Source: Bugula neritina (lineage: Eukaryota > Bryozoa > Gymnolaemata > Cheilostomatida > Bugulidae). Taken from it: a stretch of 64,000 nt of DNA. The stretch spans positions 10,609,133-10,673,132 of the forward strand of contig OZ037769.1 of the NCBI GenBank assembly GCA_964035545.1. The letters run 5' to 3'. The notes under the pieces were generated by a model that did no database searches, was not told the origin of the DNA, and saw only the letters and a program-made list of their open reading frames with translations. Positions 1 to 11,500 of the stretch are shown piece after piece. The stretch's first letter is position 1. Each line of letters opens with the position of its first letter. A program made the translations under genes and the position numbers.

Positions 1-3000
1 TACTTGGAGTTGCTTTATCAATACTGTCTAGACAGTTATGGCATGCTGTCGTTCTGTACAGTGTTCTTGCAGGTATAGACACAGTGTTTAATAATCTTGG
101 CATAATAATACTTTTGCTATCAGTTTTCATTTTTTTGTGCAGAGCGCATTAGCATATATTTTAAATGTTTTGTTATACAAAAGACATTATTTCTTCAGAT
201 TTGAAATATTTGTAAAAATACTTTATAGAACCATTTTTCATGTGGTGACCTAAAGTGTCATGTTGACAATGCATGCATAAAACTTTTACTCAACTGTTTT
301 TCCTTTTTTAACTTGGCCTGCGAATGTTGGATAATGAGGGATTTTAGACTTCATATAGAAATTTATAAAAACAAACTGCATATAATAATTTTGTTCTGTT
401 TCGTAAGCACTCATTTTGTTTTAAAAGAAAATACATAATTTAAACATATTTTGTATTTGACGAGTTGTCTCTTGCAGGACTTGGGGTGTCTTTCTGTTTC
501 AATGCAAGTTCAGTCATCCTCACATTTCACTTTGAGCGCTTCAAATATATTGCTTTCTCCTTGGCAACGCTAGGAACCTATCTTGGAATAGTGCTATGGC
601 CACTAATATCACAGTATTTGTTGAGTAGATTTGGATATTCCTATGCTATGGGAATTATGTCCACTTTTACTTTGATCAACATTCTTACTGGAATTTTGTA
701 TGTAGAACCATCTTCTGACACTGAATCAGGTAACTAAAATATAAATTCACAAAGTGTTTTAATGTACAAAAGGTGTATAATTTAAGCGGCTATACTTTTG
801 ACAAAATTGCATTTTTTTTTCAAGTACATTTTAAATGCATTATCTTTTTTTACCATTCTTAGTTGCTTGAAGTTAAAAATTTCTTTGAAATATACTGTTT
901 AATTAGTTCATGTTATATAAGATTTTTGTACTATAACTTCGTTGCTTCTTTTGCATTTTTACGTAAAGAAAATGAACAGCATTCAGATAAAGAGAAAGAG
1001 TTAGAGCTTTCACAAGCAAGTTCTGAAACTGGAGTTGCCAACAGAGCTGTAGAGATCAGTGAGGTGAATAAAATATTTTATATGAGGGGCTGGTGTTGCT
1101 TGCTATTTCTAAATTCTTAATATAACAAATCCTGTTAACCCAGTAATATTATGCTACTAGATTTCAGTAAAATCTAGCCAGAGTTTACAACAAGTTTGTG
1201 TACTGCATCTTAAAACTTAAAGAAAATTGTTATATTATATTCCTAGTCATATAAAAAACTTACGCAAGTTATAGTCGCTATCCCTGTGAGAAGCCCCTGG
1301 TGGAAGAGGTTTTGTTAAAGCGGCTAAGGACTTATTTAAATGTGGCACAGGAGCAATTATGACTGAATGCTCTTCCTAACATCACCAATGGCCTTTGTCC
1401 GGGCTCGAAACCATGACCTCTCACTAGGCAAACGCTCTAACCCGTAGACCACAGGCTGCTCCTATATATATTCTTTGTTATATAACAGGCATATATATTT
1501 TCCTTTTTATTCAGGCAGTTTGAAGGTGACTATAATGAATTTAATTAGGTATCATAATTTTGTACTACTGAGAAATTTAATATTTTGCAGCGGTTTTTTT
1601 ATTTATATATAATTCTTTTTACACTATATATTTATATGTTTTTAGAGACCAAAAAAGGTATTATAACTGCTTGCTCTATTTATTCTGTTTTAAAAAATAG
1701 TTTTTTTCTAAACTAAGGATTTATGATGGAAAACATCTGTTTCTTTAAGGAAGAGTTGAAGGTAGAAGTTAAATTGGCTAAACCAGTTAAGGAAACTGAT
1801 GAAATACAAGAAACAAAACTAAGACAAGAGTTCATGGAACTATTGAAACTACCAAAGGTAAAGCTGTTCATGGCAGTTGTTATAAAGACACTATCGCTAT
1901 ACTATATATATAGTTATTAGTGAGAAGGTACGGTAATGGCTATAAGCAGCCTCTATAGGAAGTACATTTTGCAATTTGAACTTTTTCATAATAACATCAA
2001 ACTTTGCTATTTCATTAAAACCTGACTATTATTTAAACATAAGGATATTTTTCAGTTAAAGAATTTTTAGACTCTGCACTGCTTTTATGTAGCAAAAAAT
2101 GTTAAAACTTCTAAACCATTACATTTAACGATCTTGAATGTAGGCTAATTAATGTTATATAATGCTAAAAGTAGTAAGAAATTTACATGATTTCGATCAG
2201 CAATAATTGTTCTGGAACTTTTTTTAGGCATGAACAATCATAGTTAATAACAAAAAGTATGCAACATCAATGTTTCAATATGCTATGGGTTAGCTGTCAC
2301 ACACTGGCCAATTTATTGATACAGGTTTGGATGTTTTTGATAAGCGGAATGTTTTGGTGTACTACTGATGCGGGATTCTTTGTTCTAATCAATGACTACG
2401 TTGTTTACAATGTCGGCTTAACTGAATATGAGGCAGCATTTGGGATTACATTGTTAGGTGAGTTATTACTTATATTAGTCACCTTAGAAAATAGTTTATA
2501 TAAGTTTTCTAGGTTCTATGGCTTAATATACAGTAAACAAGCTTATGAAATGCATGTGTTTAACAGTTTTAAAATATAATTATTTCTACAAACCTGAATA
2601 AAAAAATTTGGAAAACTTAGAACAAAAGAAAAAAATGTCAGATACCATAATTAAAACAGCTAATATAAAATACACCTATAAATAACATATTTTTATTATG
2701 TTAGTTCTGCACTAACTGAAACTCTACTCAACATAAATACATCTAATTTAAATCTATAAGACAACTGAAAGTGTCATTCAGTAGCAAATATTTGAAAGCA
2801 AAAATTTTAGCTAGAAATATAAGTAGCATGAGCTATGTTGATTTTATTCACTGTTTCTTAAAACTCTCTATATTGCATAACCTGCTCGTTCAGAGTTCTA
2901 TGAATATTGAAATTCTTAAGCTGATTCATGCATGAATAAGCCAAATACTCAAAATATTTATTTGAAACTTAAACTTATGGTAGAAGCTCAAGTTATATTT

Positions 3001-4057
3001 ACGGAAAACGCACCTGACATAGCAAAAAGGAAAGAAATTCATTTGTTGTGAATATATAGCTGAAAAATGATCTATAAATCAAATGCTTTTTACAATAAAC
3101 AATCTTTGAAAATAATATATAGCTCACACTTGGATTTTTCTTATTTTTAGGAATTGGAAACATTGTTGTTTGTGTATGTCTGGTGGTCACAGGCTCACTC
3201 AAGTTCAACAGATTTATTCTCTATTTCTCTGTGATCGGACTAACCAGTATCCTAACTCTAATTACAGCTTTCACCAGCAACAAGGTATATGGATCAAAAC
3301 TCTTTATATCTATATCTGCGCAGCATTTACATAGTTTTGCGTGGTTTGCATAGCTTCTTCTTATTTTAAACTTACATATAATGGGAAAGATATACTATAA
3401 CAATACACATAAGCAATTATAGAATGGCTTGTGTATGTTATAATAACAGCCACAAAAACACATTAAACAAAAACGTAATTGAAGCATACCATGTGCAGGA
3501 AATGTCAAAACTAGTCCATACTGATTGTAAATTCAAATGTTATTATTGCTGGCAAATTTTTTTTAACAGACAATGTACTACATTCTAACAACACTATGGG
3601 GACTGACAAACGGTGTGGCTATAACGAGTCTGTTGGGGTTTGCTAGTGATTTATGTACATCTGAGCAGCTTCCTATGCTGTTTGGAATAGAGTGTTTCTT
3701 TGAAGGAATAGGGGGCATAGCACTTGTCCCCCTCAGTGGTGAGATTGTTTTCTATATTAGGCTAGACAATTTTATTCTCATTCTGGCATAAAAATAAATC
3801 AATGTATTTTTATTTAAGAAAGCCTTAGAAAGTCACATATTTTCTGAAATTTTATCAAGTCATAGAAATCGAAAAAGAATTTTATCCATCTTTCAGCCTA
3901 CATCTCCCAGACTGCTGGTGAAAAATTTGGAATTATCTTTATTGGCTGCTGTGGAGTTGTGGCTACTTTGGCAATTCTTCCAATTATAGTAAAAAGTGTG
4001 AAAGAAACATCAGGAGTTACAGATATAGTGCAGTTTATCCATAGGCAATGGATATAG
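1..4057 (+). CDS. SLC16-like monocarboxylate transporter, 3' part (5' end outside window)
   Basis: Eight exons keep frame: 1-72 (codons from base 3), 478-729, 969-1063, 1750-1857, 2325-2457, 3151-3284, 3570-3738, 3897-4057 (stop TAG 4055-4057). All junctions are GT-AG. The product is a 12-TM major-facilitator protein lacking its N-terminus here. Exon 2 reads GLGVSFCFNASSVILTFHFE, then an AFSLATLGTYLG stretch. This matches the MCT pattern of TM4-TM6 (a long helix, a Y/F-F-x-R/K segment, then a G-rich helix). Exons 3-4 encode the hydrophilic central loop, rich in E/K/S, that separates the two six-helix halves in this family. Exons 5-8 encode TM7-TM12. Family knowledge suggests proton-coupled or facilitated transport of monocarboxylates or related small acids across the plasma membrane; substrate cannot be assigned. 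The C-terminal tail is short. A lone paralogous last exon lies at 7550-7689 on the other strand. A SINE sits in the intron between exons 3 and 4. Confidence 0.85.
1270..1462 (-). mobile_element. tRNA-derived SINE, copy 1
   Basis: About 193 bp in an intron of the SLC16-like gene, and clearly the same element as 54748-54948. Read on the minus strand, the right end looks like a tRNA gene: an A-box-like TGGTCTACGGG followed about 30 nt later by a B-box-like GGTTTCGAGCCC. The remaining ~100 bp are shared non-tRNA body sequence. It is not a working tRNA, because the acceptor stem and downstream half are missing. Confidence 0.75.
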
Positions 4058-4282
4058 TTGTGCTCTTGGATTATAATAGTGATGTTAAAATTAAAAAACT
4101 TGTCTAATAATAGCGTTGCTTTTTGACAATACTTAGGTTTTCATCTATAATATATTTTCTTATTAAAGTTTAAGCAATTGCACTGCACCTATTATCATAA
4201 TATACTATAATTATTATAATCTGTTGCAATGTTCTTTCCTATGTCAATGAATATTGCATCTTTGAAAATTTTAGCTTTTTAG

Positions 4283-4288
4283 AATAAA
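4283..4288 (+). terminator. Candidate polyadenylation signal of the SLC16-like gene
   Basis: AATAAA about 226 nt downstream of the stop codon, in AT-rich sequence. Other AT-rich hexamers nearby make the exact site uncertain. Confidence 0.35.
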
Positions 4289-4761
4289 TAACAATTATTT
4301 AATTAAACCGAATCTTTCACTTGAATGGTTATAACAAAACAACAATAAGTTTTACAATGGGTAAATCAGTTGAAAATAGATGTATTAAATATTTATAGAC
4401 ACAGCTCTATGGAATGTAAAATATTCAAAAATCATCTGGAAAGTTTCACAGGAGATATGAACTTAATTCTTAAAAAGGAGTTTCTACGCTACCAATCAGC
4501 ATCATAATATTGTGACACCAAATACACACTTTATAACGTTTATCCAATATATAAAAGATTTTAAAAGCAACTAAGATAACAATAAACAAACTTTAGTTGC
4601 TTATTGTATATACATATGCTTACCCAGTAGAATAATTCAGTGACAATGGTCAATAAATATTTGTTTATTGTGAACCAAATAACAGGCACAATAATCTATA
4701 TTTCAAATAAATGCTATAAAAGCAAAAATGGTGAACCATTTAAATAAATATTTTTGCTTTT

Positions 4762-4763
4762 GT

Positions 4764-4808
<45 letters not shown>
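4762..4808. repeat. (TA)n microsatellite, left flank of hAT insertion
   Basis: Pure TA dinucleotide tract that continues at 6595-6623 beyond the hAT element. The element inserted into a once-continuous TA repeat. Confidence 0.9.
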
Positions 4809-4811
<3 letters not shown>

Positions 4812-6591
4812 GGATGTAGTGGTACCCATACGGTCCCATACGCCGTATGGCCTAGAAGAAAATAGGCTGTTCTTGGCCATACGCCCGTATGGGCATATAT
4901 TTTTTGAAAGTGTTACTGATTAGTGCACAGGATAGTTAGGGCATCCTCACTGAGAACATCATAAATTTCGCTCACAATCTAGTTTAAGTTCTTGTTATGT
5001 TAATGCTATGTGGGTGGCATGCGTGTTGCCTACTTGTGATTGTTTAGCCTGAGATTACACTATGAATACTATGCAGCTATCAACATTCCATCTTCTCATC
5101 TCTACGTATTCACTGAAGCGCGAAGTGCTGCACATTAGTGATTACTAAGGAAAGAATATTTCATTTTCAGTGTATAAATCACTAATTTTTAGAAAATCTA
5201 TGAAGGCTATTGAAAAGATAAAAAAGTTTGCTATGCATAAATTTCTCAGGTTTTCGACAGTGTTTGTTTTATTCGAATACTATGCTTTCCTGCTGAGATA
5301 TTTGGCAGGGATTGAAAAATAAACTTTTCAGGTAAAATTGGCCAAAATAGTAGATTTTTGTCTATAACCTTGCAAAAAAAATATTGAAAATTCGAAAAAT
5401 CAGGTGCTCTGAGGAACAGGAAGATCTAAAACATAGTTTTTAAATTTTAATTCTAGCACAATTAAGTATGGTTTTATTTGGCGGGACTGAATTCTTATAA
5501 TATACCAATAATGTGGCCTCAGCAAGGCAGTGTCAGCTAGAAAGTTGCCATTATTTATCTTGTGTGGACTTGCATTTTGTCAATAAGCAATGAAATTTGG
5601 AAAAAAACCAACATGAAATCCAGAAATAAAATCAAAATGTCTTCAGGAAACAGTACCAGGTGTGTAGGAGAGGTTAATGAAAATTTATCACTGAGGTCTA
5701 CAGGTACTATATCCACATTTTGGTTGCGTTATTCCACGTTAATTATCAATGCAATGAGGTTTTGCAAACTGTACACCACCATAAGTAACCTTTTATGTTT
5801 GATTGTACTAACGTCTGGCTTTACATTTAATCATCTTCTAGGTTAACACATATTGAACCTGTCAAATTTGTTCATTTGGGTATATTTCCTTGATGTGTCT
5901 AGGGAAAGTTCAGGGGTTTTACTTTAAAACCAAGTTAACATACTCTTCTTTGGTGTGCTTTATTGTGTGCAAGGAGGTGCCGTGGTATCTCCTTATGGAT
6001 TAGACTAGTATACTCTAATAAACTCCAACTAGGTTTTCAACCAATTTCTGCTTGCCAATGAGTTATCAATTCAAATTGCTCTTTATAAATAACCAACACA
6101 CATTTTCTGATTTGCAATCTTCCTCTGTTCTGTTCTATAATTCTTTTTCTGCGCACGTCAGTGTATTAGATATTTGAAGTAATCAGGTTACATTTGGAGA
6201 GCACTTGTTACCTGTCTCTATCCTTCCATCTTTTTGAGATCTTCAGCAATTTTTCTGTACAGGTTGGACTTAGTGTCAGTTGAGTAAGACTACATTTAAA
6301 ATTACAGTCAACAGGTATGGGACAATACTGAATATTTATATAGTTTGCAGCAATGCCCAGTCATCATTTAGCTGGTATGGTATGAAAATAATAGTGAGGT
6401 GCACATTTCAACACAGATTTTTTTCAGAAGAATTAGAATTCACAATGGCTTTAAATTGCATAAATTTGCATCAGAAGCGCTCTGAGGGCTTCGGCGGCCG
6501 GGGCGCTGCCCCGGACCCCGCCGGGGGCCTGGGCGGCCCCCTGGACCCCCGGCCTGAGAGTATGGCCTAGAATATTTTTGCCACTACATCC

Positions 6592-6594
<3 letters not shown>
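4809..6594. mobile_element. Non-autonomous hAT-like DNA transposon (1786 bp)
   Basis: Terminal inverted repeats CAGGGATGTAGTGG (4809) and CCACTACATCCCTG (ending 6594) delimit the element. CAGGG termini are typical of hAT elements. The 8 bases on each side are TATATATA, compatible with the 8-bp hAT target duplication but not diagnostic inside a TA repeat. No transposase frame was recognised; the two ORFs of about 95 codons resemble nothing known to me. Two subterminal features stand out: a palindromic block with repeated CCATACG/CGTATGG words at 4826-4900, and a very GC-rich block at about 6476-6560 in an otherwise AT-rich element. A diverged stretch of the interior (about 4920-5060) recurs at 19535-19680 and 24610-24745. 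Confidence 0.75.
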
Positions 6595-6623
<29 letters not shown>

Positions 6624-6626
<3 letters not shown>

Positions 6627-6642
6627 AATCTGTGGACAGCAG
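6624..6642 (-). mobile_element. Remnant of hammerhead-containing repeat (3' part)
   Basis: On the minus strand this short stretch reads CTGCTGTCCACAGATTGAG and runs into a TA tract. It is identical to the cleavage-site, 3' helix I strand and TA junction of the hammerhead motif at 38837-38894. The catalytic upstream half (CTGATGA and GAAAC) is absent here; the sequence instead changes directly into the left arm of the large palindrome. Confidence 0.5.
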
Positions 6643-6801
6643 CTTTTGCTAACTGCTTAGAAAAATTATTTAGATTCAGCTGTAATTGACATGTGGGGCA
6701 TCAACTTTTGAGTTACTAATTCAGGAAAACAACTTTATATTTTTTGAAAACAATTGCATGATTAAAGATGATGGTGTTGTGAGAATTATCATGGTTGGTG
6801 A

Positions 6802-6837
<36 letters not shown>

Positions 6838-6996
6838 TCACCAACCATGATAATTCTCACAACACCATCATCTTTAATCATGCAATTGTTTTCAAAAAAT
6901 ATAAAGTTGTTTTCCTGAATTAGTAACTCAAAAGTTGATGCCCCACATGTCAATTACAGCTGAATCTAAATAATTTTTCTAAGCAGTTAGCAAAAG
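6643..6996. repeat. Perfect 354-bp palindrome with TA-tract centre
   Basis: The left arm starts CTTTTGCTAACTGC at 6643 and the right arm ends GCAGTTAGCAAAAG at 6996. I compared the two ~160-base non-TA arms base by base and saw no mismatch. The centre, near 6819/6820, is a TA run, itself self-complementary, so there is no loop. Sequence outside the arms differs on the two sides. Confidence 0.9.
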
Positions 6997-7549
6997 TTGA
7001 AATATGAGAAGAAATTAATCAGCTAGAATATGATATACAGTATTTAGTATGTGACATGGCTGGTTTTACTGCAACTGGTTCACCTGCTGAACTAATTTTA
7101 AATGCAATATTTTGTTAATAACATGATAATATATACAACATAAGGTGCATTACATTCACATAAACTATGCGATTATAGCTCAATTTTTAGTTTGAAGAGA
7201 ATGTACAGCATGTAAAATGCAAAGTTGCTTGCAAACGTAAGTAAGTAAAAGGTGTATGACATTTAGGTTGTTATCAACAAAAATGAACATTTATATTATT
7301 GCATGGTGTCTTCCTGCCATCAAATTGTTCAAATTCAAATGTAAACAGTATTGCATCAAAGGAAGTAACACTTTAAAACCTTTCCGGAAAAATAATTGTA
7401 AAGTTGCAAAACAATGCAGCTAACTTAGAAAAGCAGATTTTCAAAAAAGGGTAATTCAGATAGTAAACAGAGCATTGTCCAGAGTTGTGAAAATTTGGCA
7501 AGCTGTGTAAAAAAATTATATTAGGTAATATGAAACAGGAGGAGACAAC

Positions 7550-7689
7550 TTAGAGTAAGTTTGAATACCCCTTTCTTTCTTTCACAGGGTTAAATATAAC
7601 TACAGGAAATATAGCCAGAGCTCCTAATACTCCATAGCAACCAAAAAATATTACTCCATATCTTTCATTAGTGGCTTCTCCTATTTTAA
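7550..7689 (-). pseudogene. Isolated terminal exon of a second SLC16-like gene
   Basis: On the minus strand, a splice acceptor (TTTGTGCTTTAG) at 7690-7691 is followed by 46 codons and TAA. The peptide contains ATNERYGVIFFGCYGVLGAL and then AIFPVV. It aligns along its length with the last exon of the SLC16-like gene at 3897-4057 (GEKFGIIFIGCCGVVATLAI), and the exon begins at the same phase (1). No TM7-TM11 exons were recognised upstream on this strand as far as the CUB gene's last exon at 8520-8628. It is therefore probably a relic of an inverted duplication, although distant exons interleaved with the CUB gene are not excluded. The frame is open and the splice site intact, so decay is recent or the exon is used. 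Confidence 0.6.
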
Positions 7690-7735
7690 CTAAAGCACAA
7701 AATAAGTCGTTGTATAGGTATATGTGCGTATATAG

Positions 7736-7778
7736 ACACACACACAGGCACGCACGCACACACAGGCACGCACGCACG

Positions 7779-7861
<83 letters not shown>
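7736..7861. repeat. Compound (CA)n/(GCAC)n and (TA)n microsatellite
   Basis: CACACACAGGCACGCACGCAC-type repeats at 7736-7781 pass directly into about 40 TA repeats. They lie just upstream (minus strand) of the SLC16 relic exon, in its would-be intron. Long YIYIY/RTHRHA frames here are repeat artefacts. Confidence 0.9.
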
Positions 7862-7863
<2 letters not shown>

Positions 7864-8454
7864 CAAGCATAATTTTCATATCATCATTATGATGGCAATA
7901 AACAGTTTTTATAGAAGTGACCAACTCGGGAGGTTTTATTATGCTCAATCTTTACATATTTATACTACTTTGTTTTGGAAAATAGCAGCTTCGGTGCCTT
8001 TTAATACGTTTTTGCTGGATAAATACAAATTGACTTTAAAAACATAAAAACAGCTCAGAATAACAAACCTATAAAGAAATATCAGGCATCAATGAGAAAA
8101 TAATACTTGTATGTCTTTACTGGTAAAATATGCAGCAGATGAAGTAAAATAGCAAACATGTGCTCTCTAGAGTTTAAAAATGATGCTATAACTCTTTGAT
8201 AATTTAAAAATAAATACTCTTTTGTTTGGTATGCACCAATAGCATAAATCAAGGGCTCATGAATAGTATTTATTATTTTTGTATGCATGTTTTCAGTATA
8301 GTAATATACATACATCTGTGTGAGTGTATGTACTATTACGCTAAATACGTGCATACAAATATTATAAATACAGATACATGTAAATGCATAATTCTATTTA
8401 TGAGTATGTTTTATAAATATAACAAAAATCAGATATATATTTTACTACATAATG

Positions 8455-8460
8455 TTTATT
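8455..8460 (-). terminator. Candidate polyadenylation signal of the CUB-mucin gene
   Basis: AATAAA on the minus strand, 60 nt downstream of the TAA stop at 8520-8522. Confidence 0.45.
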
Positions 8461-8519
8461 CCTGCCATGCACATAGTAATCAATGTCAACTACATGGTAG
8501 AGATAACTAATAATTGTAG

Positions 8520-11500
8520 TTACAGTGTAGCTTCTTCCCATTCCATAATTTTACGTACTTTACTCATTGTGTTGTAGAAACTCTCTTCTAGTAAAGCTTT
8601 CTCCAACTCCTTCTTCTGTTTTCGCTTTCTGTAAATAAAAAAAAGAACATTATTATTAAATTGTAGTTATGAAGAAGAAACTAAGAAGGTTATAGTAGTG
8701 GCCTTTGAACAGTTGACATTCATTTATTATGCCCCAGGCCTGTCGGAGTTTGAAAAATGCTTAAAGCAATACCAAGTTGCCTAGACATAAGGGGCAGTAC
8801 CCTGATGAAGATAGTGTGGTCTTTTACTATTCAGTCTTTCTATTTTACAGTTGACAGGTTATCTCCTTCACCATATAACATGCAGCTAAAATAATACAGT
8901 GCCCCCTCCATAATTCATCGTTCTATTTCTCACGAAACTCAAGAAGTAACAAGAATGGCTTGGACCCCCGTTTTGTGGCTCATGTATGTGTTTATAGGGA
9001 CAAAATAGCAAAGTTTAACTGATCTCTGAGTTGAATCTGGTATTCTACTATGTCAAGGACACAAGGTTTGGGACTGAAGCTTAGTGAGACACGGAGGAAG
9101 CAGTGTATAGCTATTTGCTATGAAGTGTAGAAATTTAATTTTTTGAATAATTATTACTAAAATGTTGGACTCTCAGTTTAAAACAGTTTTTGGCTTTAAG
9201 TTGAAAACCAAGTTTTGACACTTAGAATAATGCAGTCACTCTTGAGTTATTCAAGTTGCGTTTCATTGGTTGACTCAAACTTTACACTAATAAAGCAAGG
9301 ATTGACAGATTGTGCTTGGTATCAAACAGTCCTCTACTTTTCTACGCAATCCTAATTCTGTATACATTATCATGTGCCACAGAGTTGGAAAAGGTACTTG
9401 TTAACACTGAGTATTCAACATAAACTAGCTATACACATGGAGTAAGCTCCAGTGTCAACTGCTAATAGAGTCACTGCAAGGGGAAGGATCTCATAAACAG
9501 GCAGCAGGCAATTGCTCATAGTGCACTACTAGTCAACACCCTGGATTTATACTAGCCAATGAAAAAGCTGAACAGCCTTTCTAATGTTTCTGCCAGTTTT
9601 AACCTTGATTTTTCAAAAGCTGCTTTTGGCATGAGTTTTAATCGAAAGTATAATATACTAAATAGGAATGGTGTGTATTAATCAACCAGACAGAAATACT
9701 TTAGAGGCTATAGGAGTGTTTTGATTTTGAAGAAAGATTTGAATGCAACCTATGAAACCGTTATAACTTGTTGCATCCTCAGTATTTAATCACAGTTTAG
9801 AAAATTTGTTTATACATACAGGCTGTCAAATATTAAAATATAATATGAGTTTGATATGTCATCATATACTGTATAGAAGACACACTGTAATATTATATAA
9901 TATAGTGTAATACAGTATAGTAAAGTGTCAAGTTTAACAGAATGCTAACCTTCTATAGCGAGCATAAGAAACAGAAGAGATGACTATCACGGTAAGCAAA
10001 ACTACGGCTGCTCCTATAGATATCCACACTGGTAAGGGTAGTAGACCTGGGAACAGAAAACACAAAGGCCTACCACTCACAGGTAATGCTTGCAAAACAT
10101 TCAACACAATAAATACAATTACGTGTTGGAAGATATACATTAAAACAATTAGTAACAACATGTGATATATGTAAATGCTGAAATTCAGGAAGTATAAGCT
10201 TTTCCATACTCACTGTTTGTGTTTTGCACCTGCTGCTTTTTGTCCATGCTGCTGGTCTGTTTAAACGTGTATACATGAGTTGTTGATGCTGTGGAGGTGT
10301 TTTTGTTAAATTTTTGGACTGATGATTTAGGTAAAGCTGTTTGAATGGTAGATAATATTGTTGTTTGCAAACGTTTGGTTGTTATTGTTGGTGTTGTAGT
10401 TGGTGTTGTTGTCGGTGTTGTTGTTGGTGTTGTGGTTGGTGTTGTTGTTGGTGTTGTTGTTGGCATTGTTGTTGGTGTTGTGGTTGGTGTTGTTGTTGGT
10501 GTTGTAGTTGGTGTTGTTGTCGGTGTTGTCGTTGGTGTTGTGGTTGGTGTTGTTGTCGGTGTTGTTGTTGATGTTGTGGTTGGTGTTGTCGTTGGTGTTG
10601 TAGTTGGTATTGTTGTTGGTGTTGTCATTGGTGTTGTGGTTGGTGTTGTTGTCGGTGTTGTCGTTGGTGTTGTAGTTGGTGTTGTTGTTAGTGTTGTAGT
10701 TGGTGTTGTCGTTGGTGTTGTCGTTGGTGTTGTCGTCGGTGTTGTCGTTGGCATTGTTGTTGGCGTTGTTGTTGGCGTTGTTGTTGGTGTTGTCGTTGGT
10801 GTTGTTGTCGGTGTTGTCGTTGGTGTTGTTGTTGATGTTGTAGTTGGTGTTGTAGTTGGTGTTGTTGTTGGTGTTGTAGTTGGTGTTGTAGTTGGTGTTG
10901 TTGTTAGTGTTGTAGTTGGTGTTGTCGTTGGTGTTGTCGTTGGTGTTGTCGTTGGTGTTGTCGTTGGTGTTGTTGTTGGCGTTGTTGTTGGCATTGTTGT
11001 TGGCGTTGTTGTTGGTGTTGTCGTTGGTGTTGTTGTCGGTGTTGTCGTTGGTGTTGTTGTTGATGTTGTAGTTGGTGTTGTTGTTGGTGTTGTAGTTGGT
11101 GTTGTAGTTGGTGTTGTTGTTGGTGTTGTTGTTGGTGTTGTTGTTGGTGTTGTCGTTGGTGTTGTCGTTGGTGTTGTCGTTGGTGTTGTTGTTGGCGTTG
11201 TTGTTGGCGTTGCTGTTGGTGTTGTTGTTGGTGTTGTGGTTGGTGTTGTTGTCGGTGTTGTTGTTGGCGTTGTCGTTGGTGTTGTCGTTGCTGTTGTTGT
11301 TGGCGTTGTTGTTGGCGTTGTTGTTGGTGTTGTCGTTGGTGTTGTTGTCGGTGTTGTCGTTGGTGTTGTTGTTGATGTTGTAGTTGGTGTTGTAGTTGGT
11401 GTTGTGGTTGGTGTTGTTGTCGGTGTTGTGGTTGGTGTTGTCGTTGTTGGTGGAATTAGTGTTGCATTCAAAACCAGGGCAAAGCCCTTTGCACCTGGAA

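Noticed and set aside
1270-1462. tRNA gene
   Set aside because: Only A/B-box-like sequences remain without a cloverleaf or acceptor stem; the shared non-tRNA body shows that it is a SINE.
2999-3208. 69-codon minus-strand ORF
   Set aside because: Antisense of SLC16-like exon 6, which is supported by splice sites and family similarity.
8803-8830. Second hammerhead candidate (CTGATGA near 8803, also at 41597)
   Set aside because: No GAAAC with a pairing stem II, and no matching helix I follow; isolated CTGATGA words are expected by chance.
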